DNA of 64,000 nucleotides from Streptomyces sp. NBC_00287 (GTDB lineage Bacteria; Actinomycetota; Actinomycetes; Streptomycetales; Streptomycetaceae). The DNA is taken from contig NZ_CP108053.1 of the NCBI RefSeq assembly GCF_036173105.1, positions 806,001 through 870,000 on the forward strand, written 5' to 3'. Below are positions 16,654 to 24,272 of the stretch, one piece after another; the stretch's first letter is position 1; each line of letters starts with the position of its first letter. The notes beneath the pieces are model-generated. The model saw only the letters and a program-made list of their open reading frames with translations. It was not told the origin of the DNA and made no database searches. Both the position numbers and the translations under genes were made by a program.

Positions 16654-19140
16654 ATGGACGTCCGGTCGGTACTGCGCGCGGTTCCCGGTGAGGCCGGACT
16701 TCTGGGCACACCGGCGGTCACCGTCGCCGTGCTCGACGGGCCCGTCGACTTCGCGCATCCGTGTTTCGCGGGAGCGGATCTCACCCGCCTGGCCACGCTC
16801 GTGCCGGACGCCGCCGGTTCCGGACCGATGTCGTTGCACGGCACCCATGTCGCCAGCCTTCTGTTCGGACAGCCCGGATCTCCGGTGGCCGGCCTTGTGC
16901 CGCGGTGCCGCGGTTTCGTCCTCCCGGTGTTCCGGGAGTCCCCGGACGGAGGTGTGGCCCGGGTGCCACAGCTCGACCTCGCCCGGGCGGTCGAACAGGC
17001 CGTGGAGGCGGGGGCCCACGTCATCAACATCAGCGGCGGCGAGCGCAGTGCGGACGGCAGGGCGGAGGCCATGCTGGAGCGGGCACTTCGACGGTGCACG
17101 GAGAACGGGGTGCTGGTGGTCGCGGCGGTCGGCAACGACGGCTGCGACTGCCTCCAGGCTCCGGCCGCCACGCCGTCCGTGCTCGCCGTCGGGGCGACCG
17201 ACGCCGCCGGCGAACCGCTGGACATCAACAACTGGGGGCCCGCCTACCGGACGAACGGCGTCCTCGCTCCCGGCCGGGACATCGAGGGCGCGGTCCCCGG
17301 CGGCCGAGTCGCCGCGCTGACCGGCAGCAGTTTCGCCACCCCGGCGGTCACCGGGGTCGCGGCACTGCTCGTGGCCCAGCAGATCGCCGAGGGCCGTGAA
17401 CCGGACCCGCTCGCCGCCGGCCGGGCCATCCTCGCCTCCGCGAGCCGCCCGCCGTGCGCCCCGGACGACGCGCCCAAGTGCCGTCGACTCCTCGGCGGCC
17501 GGCTCGCGGCAGCGCGCGCCTTCGACCTCATCAGGGAGAGGGGCTCGGTCGTCCCCCAGGAGGTGCGGGGCGACCCCGTGAGCATCACCGTCGGCCCCTC
17601 GACGCCTCGGACGACCTACGCCGAACCGAAAGGAAGAGCCATCGTCATGGACACGAACGCCGTACACGCGCACGCCGGGGAGACGCCCGAGGGCCTGTCC
17701 GCGGCCGCGGCCCCGCCTCCTGCCACCACGGTCACACCGCCTGCCGAGCCGCCTCCGCCGCCCACGCTCCCTCCGCCGGTTCCCCAGACGGCCCCCGCCG
17801 TCCCCCAGGCCGCGCCGGCATTTCAACAGGCAATGCCGCAGGCGCCCCAGCAAGTCGCGGCGCCGGCATTTCAGCAAGCGGTGCCGCAGGCCGGAGTCCA
17901 GCCCGCCGTGCAGGCGATGGCACCGCCTGTTCCCCAGGGCGACGTCGCTCCGGCACCGCCAGTGGCTCAGCCCCCCTCACCTGCGCCCGTCCCGGTCGAG
18001 CAGGGCGTACGTCCCTCCTGCCCCGACTGCGGCGGCACCTGCGGAGGGGGTACGAGCGGGGCGACGGCGGCGACCATGAGCGGTCCCGTGAGTGGTCAGG
18101 GACGCCAGCTCATCTTCGCGATCGGCACGATCGGCTTCGACTACCGGACCGAGGCCCGCCGGGACAGCTTCCGGCAGCAGATGCCGGTCGAGTTCAGGCC
18201 GGCCACCGCCGACCACCCGGAGCAAGAGGTCCAGCCGAACGTCTACGACCCCAACCAGCTCCACGCCTACCTGTCGAAGAACCCATGGGCGTGCGACAAG
18301 CTCACCTGGACGCTGAACATGGACGCCACACCGCTCTACGCGCTTGAGGCGGAGATGCCGGTGGGGATGGACTGGACGCGGCCGATCATCACGGACCGCG
18401 GTGCAACGCCAGACGTGGTGCGAAGCAGCGCCGAGGCGGCCACGAGTGACAAGAGGGACCAACTGGCGGACATCGTGGACACCCTGTCGTATCCACCGGT
18501 GTCCACCGTCTACCGAACCTTCCGGGACGCCCTCGTCGGGCAGGTTCAGGACCGGAAGAGCGAAGCGTACGTCTCGCGAGTGTCGATACCGGGCGTACTG
18601 ACCGACCGGACGGTGCGCCTGTTCTCCGGCCAGGTGGTCCCGGTGGTCGAGGTGAAGAGCCGCGGTCTCTACACCTGGAACGAGCACGTCTTCGTCCAGT
18701 CGGTCATGCAAGCCCTCCAGCTCAGTCCCGCGATGGAAGGCGGGTCGGCAGATCTGGAGGTGGAGAAGATGGTCCGCACCTTCCTCGACAAGATCTACTG
18801 GGAGTTCCGCAACCTCGGACAGAGCTCCGCCGACCGGGCGCTGAACTTCGCCGGCACCAACGCCTTCGACGTCGGCAGGGAAATGGCCGAAGGGATGGCG
18901 GCCAAGGACGTACCGGGCCGTGGCAGGGCCGACGACGAACCGCTTTACGCCCTGGACACCATCAACGTCTCCAAGAGCCCGTTCTGCCGCCCCGGTTCCG
19001 ACTGTCAAGACGTCGTCATGACCTTCTTCGACCCGGAGAACGACCGCAGGGCGAAGCGCTCCGTCCTGTTCACCTACGACGTGAGCGACGAACTCCCGGT
19101 CAGCCTCGCGCCGCCGCACATCTTCATCGGCGGCTACTGA
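16654..19140 (+). CDS. PatA/PatG-family subtilisin-like maturation protease
   Basis: 828 aa from the ATG at 16654 (GGAGG five bases upstream); the GTG at 16597 with GAGGAA would add 19 residues. Residues ~20-290 are an S8 protease: Asp28 (VAVLDGPVDFAHPCF), His62 (LHGTHVASLLF), Asn161 (VGNDGCDC) and Ser226 (GSSFATPAVTG). The DGPVD and NDGCDC signatures are those of cyanobactin PatA/PatG. A Pro/Gln/Ala linker (~345-455) has two copies of AAPAFQQA.PQA, then CPDCGGTCGGG. The C-terminal ~330 residues match the PatA/PatG C-terminal domain (FAIGTIGFDYRTEARRDSF, NPWACDKLTWTLNMDATPLYAL, VSIPGVL, SGQVVPVVE). No oxidase domain or signal peptide is present. It heads the peptide operon and is predicted to cut the downstream precursors. 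Confidence 0.88.
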   Translation: MDVRSVLRAVPGEAGLLGTPAVTVAVLDGPVDFAHPCFAGADLTRLATLVPDAAGSGPMSLHGTHVASLLFGQPGSPVAGLVPRCRGFVLPVFRESPDGGVARVPQLDLARAVEQAVEAGAHVINISGGERSADGRAEAMLERALRRCTENGVLVVAAVGNDGCDCLQAPAATPSVLAVGATDAAGEPLDINNWGPAYRTNGVLAPGRDIEGAVPGGRVAALTGSSFATPAVTGVAALLVAQQIAEGREPDPLAAGRAILASASRPPCAPDDAPKCRRLLGGRLAAARAFDLIRERGSVVPQEVRGDPVSITVGPSTPRTTYAEPKGRAIVMDTNAVHAHAGETPEGLSAAAAPPPATTVTPPAEPPPPPTLPPPVPQTAPAVPQAAPAFQQAMPQAPQQVAAPAFQQAVPQAGVQPAVQAMAPPVPQGDVAPAPPVAQPPSPAPVPVEQGVRPSCPDCGGTCGGGTSGATAATMSGPVSGQGRQLIFAIGTIGFDYRTEARRDSFRQQMPVEFRPATADHPEQEVQPNVYDPNQLHAYLSKNPWACDKLTWTLNMDATPLYALEAEMPVGMDWTRPIITDRGATPDVVRSSAEAATSDKRDQLADIVDTLSYPPVSTVYRTFRDALVGQVQDRKSEAYVSRVSIPGVLTDRTVRLFSGQVVPVVEVKSRGLYTWNEHVFVQSVMQALQLSPAMEGGSADLEVEKMVRTFLDKIYWEFRNLGQSSADRALNFAGTNAFDVGREMAEGMAAKDVPGRGRADDEPLYALDTINVSKSPFCRPGSDCQDVVMTFFDPENDRRAKRSVLFTYDVSDELPVSLAPPHIFIGGY

Positions 19141-19172
19141 CCCCGTACGACACACCGGATCAGGGAGACCTC

Positions 19173-19355
19173 ATGTACAAGACACCGACTCGCCCGGCAC
19201 TCAACACTCCCCTTCAGACCCCGGCGGTTCACCGCAATCCCTGGGAGGCACCGGCCGACAGGTCCGAGAACCGGGGCGCGGAAGCAGCCAGGTCGATGTG
19301 TGGGGACCTGACCGGCTCCGGCCGTGAGCTGTGCCGGGCCCTGCAGCGCGATTAG
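19173..19355 (+). CDS. Precursor-like peptide 1 (divergent, Cys-containing)
   Basis: 60 aa, GGGAGA site before the ATG, 32 bases after the protease gene. Residues 8-22 (PALNTPLQTPAVHR plus N) align with the TALxTPFQTPxIDR leader motif of the next three peptides. It lacks the GVE[A/P]N site. The C-terminus instead has two Cys 14 residues apart (SMCGDLTGSGRELCRALQRD) and is charged rather than hydrophobic. It could be a degenerate precursor, a product of a different type, or a regulatory or immunity peptide. Confidence 0.65.
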   Translation: MYKTPTRPALNTPLQTPAVHRNPWEAPADRSENRGAEAARSMCGDLTGSGRELCRALQRD

Positions 19356-19414
19356 CGCCGACAGACCACCGGCGGCTCTCTGTCGTCGGCCCCCACAGGT
19401 GAGAGGAGAAAACG

Positions 19415-19606
19415 ATGAACGACACGCGGTTCACCATCGAGGAGAAGCCCACGCGGCCCACGGCACTGCAGACGCCGTTCCAGACACCCGGGATCGACCG
19501 GAACCCCACCGTCACCCAGGGCGCCGACGGAGGCGACTCGGGCGGCGTCGAGGCCAACTTCGGCCTGCCCGACATCCTGGGCGCGGCGGCGAAGTTCCTG
19601 TTCTGA
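19415..19606 (+). CDS. Precursor peptide 2 of putative PatA-processed RiPP
   Basis: 63 aa, GAGGAG site six bases before the ATG. Leader motif TALQTPFQTPGIDRNP at residues 16-31, a Gly/Asp-rich spacer, then GVEAN at 44-48. The last 15 residues (FGLPDILGAAAKFLF) are hydrophobic with one Lys and one Asp. GVEAN resembles cyanobactin recognition sequence II (GLEAS, GVEPS), the site cut by PatA, so the predicted product begins at Phe49. No C-terminal AYDG-type site for macrocyclisation is present. Confidence 0.8.
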   Translation: MNDTRFTIEEKPTRPTALQTPFQTPGIDRNPTVTQGADGGDSGGVEANFGLPDILGAAAKFLF

Positions 19607-19691
19607 GGCTCCTCATCCCCAAGCCTCTGCGCGTCGGTGAGCGGGGCCGCACGCCCCGCCCATCGGCACAGGATCGGAAAGGACGCGCGAC

Positions 19692-19904
19692 ATGACTGAC
19701 ACCGACAAGTGGCGTGAGAGCTCCACCTCATCGGCCACCGCACTGCGGACGCCGTTCCAGACGCCCGCGATCGACCGGACCCCCGTCGGCTCGGCCGGCC
19801 ACGGCGCCGACACCGACGGTGTCGAAGCCAACTGGGGCTGGTCCGACATCCCGTGGACGTCCCTGGGCAAGGCTGCGCGGGGTGCCCTGGACGCCGTGCT
19901 GTAG
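19692..19904 (+). CDS. Precursor peptide 3 of putative PatA-processed RiPP
   Basis: 70 aa, AAAGGA site eight bases before the ATG. Leader motif TALRTPFQTPAIDRTP at 16-31, DTDGVEAN with GVEAN at 43-47, and a 23-residue C-terminal segment starting WGWSDIPW and ending KAARGALDAVL. That segment has three Trp and two basic residues, consistent with an amphipathic helix. It is paralogous to peptides 2 and 4 with no gaps up to the GVEAN site. Confidence 0.8.
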   Translation: MTDTDKWRESSTSSATALRTPFQTPAIDRTPVGSAGHGADTDGVEANWGWSDIPWTSLGKAARGALDAVL

Positions 19905-19945
19905 GAGCACGTGTTCCGCCAGAACCACATTGAGAGGACAGCGTC

Positions 19946-20149
19946 ATGAACGACGAGTTCACACCGCGGCGCCCCGGCCCCGGGCCGGTCACCGCACTCC
20001 GCACGCCTTACCAGACGCCCGCTGTCGACCGGATTTCCACCGGCGTCCACGGGCAGCGGGACGACACCGACGGCGTCGAGCCCAATGTGCTGCCCATCCT
20101 GCCCCTGCTCGGCCTGGCCGGCTCGGCGATCGGCTCCCTGTTCGACTGA
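19946..20149 (+). CDS. Precursor peptide 4 of putative PatA-processed RiPP
   Basis: 67 aa, GAGAGGA site seven bases before the ATG. Leader motif TALRTPYQTPAVDR at 16-29, DTDGVEPN with GVEPN at 43-47 (compare GVEPS of patellamide precursors), and a 20-residue very hydrophobic end (VLPILPLLGLAG...SLFD). The end resembles membrane-active helical peptides. Leader and cleavage site are conserved while the end is hypervariable, the usual pattern for ribosomal peptide precursors. Confidence 0.8.
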   Translation: MNDEFTPRRPGPGPVTALRTPYQTPAVDRISTGVHGQRDDTDGVEPNVLPILPLLGLAGSAIGSLFD

Positions 20150-20214
20150 GTTCCGTGTCCCGGCGGCGCGGCCTGGCGGCCCACCGCCGGGACGGCGGCT
20201 GAAAGGACATCAGG

Positions 20215-20604
20215 ATGAACAAGGAACCCAGCCCGCAGAACCGGAAGACGTCGCCGCCGCCACACGGAGCGGCACCCCGACGTGCCGCTCAGGGCATGGA
20301 GCGCGCCGAACGCGGCCGTACCCACGCCGAGGCCGCAGGTACTGCGGGCATACGGCTCGACCTGCCCATCCAGGGCGCGACCATCGAGCGCAGATGGGAC
20401 CTTTATCAGCCCTATCTGCGGGTGACGGGGACGTATCAGCCCGTTGACCAACCCGAAGGAACCGTAGGCGAGTTCCTGGAGGAGCCGGGGCCGAGGTCCA
20501 TGACCGGTCACGTCCCAGCGGACCCCGCCCCCTCGGCCGGCCGCGACGCCCGCGGCTGGGCCTGCCCGCCCAGCGGCCCTTGTACATGGGTCGGCCTCGT
20601 CTAG
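20215..20604 (+). CDS. Hypothetical protein in the peptide operon
   Basis: 129 aa, AAAGGA site seven bases before the ATG, same spacing as the peptide genes. The first ~45 residues are basic and disordered-looking (RRAAQGMERAERGRTH). The middle (LDLPIQGATIERRWDLYQPYLRVTGTYQP) looks beta-rich, and the tail is Pro/Gly-rich with two Cys (WACPPSGPCTW). It lacks both the TPFQTP motif and the GVE[A/P]N site, so it is not counted as a precursor. Possible roles include immunity, adaptor or an unrelated product. No family was recognised. Confidence 0.55.
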   Translation: MNKEPSPQNRKTSPPPHGAAPRRAAQGMERAERGRTHAEAAGTAGIRLDLPIQGATIERRWDLYQPYLRVTGTYQPVDQPEGTVGEFLEEPGPRSMTGHVPADPAPSAGRDARGWACPPSGPCTWVGLV

Positions 20605-20684
20605 GCGGCTGAAAAATCCAGGCGGCAGGCACGGCGCCGGAGTCCCCGGCCCCGTGCCGCCGCTCCATACGGAGGTGGGAGAGC

Positions 20685-21098
20685 ATGCCCACGATAGACG
20701 CGCCAGAAGTCGAGCAGTCCCACGAAGAGCAGCGCCGCCAAGTCGCCGACGCGGCCCGGCGCTACCGCGATTCGGCGCAGGAACGCGAGCAGGCCGAGGC
20801 TCGCACCGCGGAGGGCGTGCCCTTCCCCGACACACCGCAGGCTCTGGCCGCCCGGGCCGAGCGCATCCTCAGCCGTGGCGGCGTTCCGGCCACGGCCGTC
20901 GTCGCCCAGATCCACGCCGAACCGCTGGATCTCCCGCAGGCCCATGAGCGCATCATTGGCCTGTCCAACGACCTGCAGGCAGCGAACTTCCTGCCTCGCG
21001 GCGCCCGTGCGTCCCGTACGGTCGCGCGGATCACCCTGCGCCGCGACGGCCGCGAACTACCGCTGGGACGGGCTTTCTGGTGTCCCCTCGGCTCCTGA
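20685..21098 (+). pseudogene. N-terminal part of frameshifted trypsin-like protease
   Basis: 137 aa, GGAGGTGGGAG site before the ATG. A charged helical start (SHEEQRRQVADAARRYRDSA) is followed by the segment that usually precedes the catalytic domain of bacterial trypsin-like proteases (ERIIGLSNDL, GARASRTVARITLRRDGRELPLG). After LPLG the frame reads RAFWCPLGS and stops at 21098. One extra base near 21070 (GGGACGGG) would restore LPLGTGFLVSPRLLMTNHHVL, joining it to the ORF at 21080. A real mutation, sequencing error or recoding are all possible. Confidence 0.7.
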
Positions 21099-22705
21099 TG
21101 ACCAATCACCATGTGCTGCCGGACGCGGACTTCGCCGGAACGTGCCTCGCCGAGTTCGACGCGCAGGTCGGCATCGACAACTCCCCCGACGACATCGTCC
21201 GGGTGGAGCTCACTCCCGACGAACTGTTCATCGCCCACGAGCCGTTGGACTACGCCCTGGTGGCGCTCGCCCCGGTCGACGGGGACGTATCGCCCGGTGA
21301 GGTGTTCGGCTGGAACCGGCTCAGCGGCCGCACCGGAAAGCTGGTCGTCGGCGAACTGGTGAACATCATCGGCCACCCCGACGGCCGCCTGAAGGAGATC
21401 GCACTGCGCGACAACAAACTGATCACGCGCCTGGACGACTTCCTGCACTACCGAACGGACACGGAGCCGGGCAACTCGGGCTCCCCGGTCTTCAACGACC
21501 AGTGGGAAGTGGTCGCCCTCCATCACATGGGCGTCCCGGACACGGACGCGAGCGGACGGCCGCTGCGCAGGGACGGCACGGTGTGGCAGCCCGGCGACGG
21601 CGAGGCCGCTCTTTCCTGGGTGGCCAACGAGGGCGTACGCATCAGCTCCGTCCTGCGGCATGTGGCGTCCTCGCGCCCGACGCCCACGCAGCGCGCTCTG
21701 CTCGCCGAGATGGGTCCCGAGTCGGGGCTCGGCAGCCATGTGCCGCATGAGGCAGCGGGGCCCGAGAGCGCGCGGCCCACTGGCCTCGCCGTGACCGAAC
21801 GCCGGGCCGCGACCGGCCTGCGCGCCCGGGACGGCGCCTTCGGCGGCCACCGTCACCTGGTGTATCTGCACGGCAGGAGCCAGCACGGGAAGGACCCCGA
21901 GGCGCTCCGCCGCGAGTGGGCCGCCGGCCTCAACAAGGGCCTCGCGGCTGTGGGACTGCCCATGGTCGACCCGGCCAACGCCTGGTTCCCGTTCTACGGC
22001 GATCTGATGGCCGAGTTGATGGGCTCGAAGGAGTCCCTCGGCGGTGTCCCGTCGGCCCCGGACTCCATAGGATCGGAGACCAAGGCGTACGAGCAGATGC
22101 TCTTTGAGGCGGCGGCCAGGGTCGGCATGCCGGAGGACGCCTTCGAGGGGCAGGAGGCCATGGCGGCCGAGGAGGGCCTCGACGGCGCAGTCCGTACGTT
22201 CCGGCGCGCGCTGGGCTGGGTGGCGGCCAGATCGGATCTCGACGAACGGACCATTGACGCGTTCTTCCGGGACGTGGCGAGGTATCTCAGCGACACGCGC
22301 GTGCGGGAGGCGGTGTTGGACGTCGTGTCCGCGACCATGCCAGACCGCGGCGAACTGGTCTTCGTCACGCACAGCCTGGGCACCGTCGTAGGGGTCGACC
22401 TGATGAGCCGGCTGCCGTCCGGGATCGACCGGGCCGTACTGGTGACCGTGGGCAGCCCGCTGGGCATGGACGCCGTTAACGACGGGCTCCTGACCGCCGG
22501 TCCGCACCGGCCGGGGAACGTCCGTACATGGCTCAACGCCTGGTGCCCGGCGGATGCGGTCGCCATCGGCTGTCCGCTGCGCGACAGCCGCTGGGGCAGG
22601 GTCGACCAGCCGGAGGTCGCCAACGGCAAGGACAGGGCGCACAACATCGCCGAGTACCTCGCCCACGCGAGCGTGGCGGGACCCATTGGCCGTGCACTGC
22701 GCTGA
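21080..22705 (+). CDS. Trypsin-like serine protease fused to an alpha/beta hydrolase domain (main ORF)
   Basis: 541 aa. Residues ~1-190 are a chymotrypsin-fold protease with all three catalytic motifs: His in MTNHHVLPD, Asp in PLDYALVAL, Ser in EPGNSGSPVFND. From ~260 an alpha/beta hydrolase-like domain follows (GHRHLVYLHGRSQHGKDPEALRREW, nucleophile elbow VFVTHSLGTVVG, late His region KDRAHNIAEYL). The elbow is H-S-L-G rather than G-x-S-x-G at the first position. It needs the upstream ORF (20685-21098) for a complete protease fold. It is the last gene of the PatA-like operon. It could be a second peptide-maturation enzyme or an effector; no signal peptide suggests secretion. Confidence 0.8.
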   Translation: MSPRLLMTNHHVLPDADFAGTCLAEFDAQVGIDNSPDDIVRVELTPDELFIAHEPLDYALVALAPVDGDVSPGEVFGWNRLSGRTGKLVVGELVNIIGHPDGRLKEIALRDNKLITRLDDFLHYRTDTEPGNSGSPVFNDQWEVVALHHMGVPDTDASGRPLRRDGTVWQPGDGEAALSWVANEGVRISSVLRHVASSRPTPTQRALLAEMGPESGLGSHVPHEAAGPESARPTGLAVTERRAATGLRARDGAFGGHRHLVYLHGRSQHGKDPEALRREWAAGLNKGLAAVGLPMVDPANAWFPFYGDLMAELMGSKESLGGVPSAPDSIGSETKAYEQMLFEAAARVGMPEDAFEGQEAMAAEEGLDGAVRTFRRALGWVAARSDLDERTIDAFFRDVARYLSDTRVREAVLDVVSATMPDRGELVFVTHSLGTVVGVDLMSRLPSGIDRAVLVTVGSPLGMDAVNDGLLTAGPHRPGNVRTWLNAWCPADAVAIGCPLRDSRWGRVDQPEVANGKDRAHNIAEYLAHASVAGPIGRALR

Positions 22706-22730
22706 CCGGCGGCTGCCGTTGCGGGGCTGG

Positions 22731-24251
22731 TCACCCGCTAGGGTGCAGGGTGCGCAGTGCTTCTCCGATGACGGCGATGCCCTCGTCGATCTCATGGGCG
22801 GGACCGGCCGCGTAGCCGAGGACCAGGCCGGGCGGGCCGGGGCTGATCCGGTGCCAGGACAGCGGATGCACCTTGATTCCCCGGGTGAGCGCGGCCGCGG
22901 CGAGGTCGGTGTCGCGGAAGTCGCCTGATGGGGCGTCGAAGGTGACCATCAGGTGCAGGCCGGCGGCCGCCCCGTGGACCCGGGCGCCGGGCAGGTGCCT
23001 CTCCATGGCTCGCAGCATCACGTCCCGGCGTCGCCGGTGGCGTTGCCGGACATGGCGCAGATGCCGTTCCAGTTCCCCTGAGTCCATGAGCCTGGCGAGG
23101 ATCAGCTGGGTGAGGATGCCGTTGCCGAGGTCGGCGTACCGTTTGGCGGTCACCACGGCGTCCAGTCGGTCCGGTGGTACGAGGAGCCAGCCCACCCGCA
23201 GCGCGGGTGCGAGGAGTTTGGACACGCTGCCCGCGTAGCAGACGCCGTCGGGCAGCAGTGAGCGCAGCGCCGGCACCGGCGGCCGGTCGTAGCGGTGCTC
23301 GGCGTCGTAGTCGTCCTCGATGACCACCCCGCCGTCGGCCGCCCAGCTCAGCAGTTCGCGACGGCGTTCCCCGTCGAGGACGACGCCGGTGGGGAACTGA
23401 TGCGCCGGCGTCAGCAGCACCGCGCCGACGCCACTGGCACGCAGCGCCCCGACGTCGAGGCCGCCCGCGTCCACGGGGACGGGGACGATCGTATGGCCGC
23501 CGTACTCCAACTGCTGGCGCGCTCCGAGGGATCCGGGGTCCTCGACGGCGATACGGCGGATCCCGTCCGCCCGCAGGAGTTGCCCGAGCAGGCTCAGGGC
23601 CTGCGCCACGCCCGCGACCACCACCACCTCGTCCGGGTCGGCACGGATGCCGCGATTGCGGGCCAGCCAGCCGACGACGGCCCGGCGGAGTGCGGGGGCG
23701 CCCTGGGGGTCGCCGTATCCGAAGTCGCCCGGGGTGACCCCGGCGAGGACAGCGCGTTCGGCGCGCAGCCAGGCGGTGCGGGGGAAGGCGGCGAGGTCGG
23801 GGACGCCCGGCGAGAGATCGATACGGCAGGGCAGGGTGCGCAGCACGTCGACGGCGCCCTCGTTGGGCGAGTCGAAGAGCGCGGGCCCGGGCTCCGCTCG
23901 GCCGTCGGCGCGCGGGCGGGGCGCAGCAGGGGCAGCCACGACCACCGTGCCGCGTCGGCCGCGACCGGCGATCTGGCCGGACTCGGCGAGCCGCCGGTAG
24001 GCCTCGGTGACCACGCCCCGGGTGACGCACAGCTCTTCGGCCAGGACTCGGCTGGCGGGCAGCCGTGCTCCGACGGGCAGCCGGCCGTCGGCGATGGCCG
24101 ACCGCAGCCGGCCGGCGAGCCAGGCGGTACGCCCGCCGGGCGGCGCCTGCCCGATGTCCAACTGGAGGAAGTCCGAGCCGACCGCAACCGTGGCATACGG
24201 GTTTTTGGACCCCTTGCCGGGGTGCTCTGTGGACCTGCCCATGGCATCCAT
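22731..24251 (-). CDS. MocR/PdxR-type GntR regulator with aminotransferase domain
   Basis: 506 aa from the ATG at 24251; the frame runs to 24824 but that extension lies antisense to the transporter gene. N-terminal GntR winged HTH (LRSAIADGRLPVGARLPASRVLAEELCVTRGVVTEAYRRL), linker, then a fold-type I aminotransferase domain with IEDDYDAEHRYDR and the PLP lysine in YAGSVSKLLAPALRVGWL. MocR proteins bind PLP and control vitamin B6, GABA, taurine or transporter genes. It starts only 21 bases from the divergent DMT transporter, which is the likely target. Confidence 0.88.
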   Translation of the reverse strand: MDAMGRSTEHPGKGSKNPYATVAVGSDFLQLDIGQAPPGGRTAWLAGRLRSAIADGRLPVGARLPASRVLAEELCVTRGVVTEAYRRLAESGQIAGRGRRGTVVVAAPAAPRPRADGRAEPGPALFDSPNEGAVDVLRTLPCRIDLSPGVPDLAAFPRTAWLRAERAVLAGVTPGDFGYGDPQGAPALRRAVVGWLARNRGIRADPDEVVVVAGVAQALSLLGQLLRADGIRRIAVEDPGSLGARQQLEYGGHTIVPVPVDAGGLDVGALRASGVGAVLLTPAHQFPTGVVLDGERRRELLSWAADGGVVIEDDYDAEHRYDRPPVPALRSLLPDGVCYAGSVSKLLAPALRVGWLLVPPDRLDAVVTAKRYADLGNGILTQLILARLMDSGELERHLRHVRQRHRRRRDVMLRAMERHLPGARVHGAAAGLHLMVTFDAPSGDFRDTDLAAAALTRGIKVHPLSWHRISPGPPGLVLGYAAGPAHEIDEGIAVIGEALRTLHPSG

Positions 24252-24272
24252 TGTGCGGCCAGGGTGGACGGT

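Noticed and set aside
16654-19140. PatG-type macrocyclase
   Set aside because: No N-terminal oxidase domain, and the precursors have no AYDG-type C-terminal signal; the architecture (protease, linker, C-terminal domain) is that of PatA.
20215-20604. Fifth precursor peptide in the PatA-like operon
   Set aside because: It lacks both the TPFQTP leader motif and the GVE[A/P]N site and is about twice as long; kept as a hypothetical protein.
21060-21100. Programmed ribosomal frameshift in the trypsin-like protease
   Set aside because: No slippery heptamer, stem-loop or internal Shine-Dalgarno arrangement was seen around GGGACGGG; a lesion or sequencing error is more likely.
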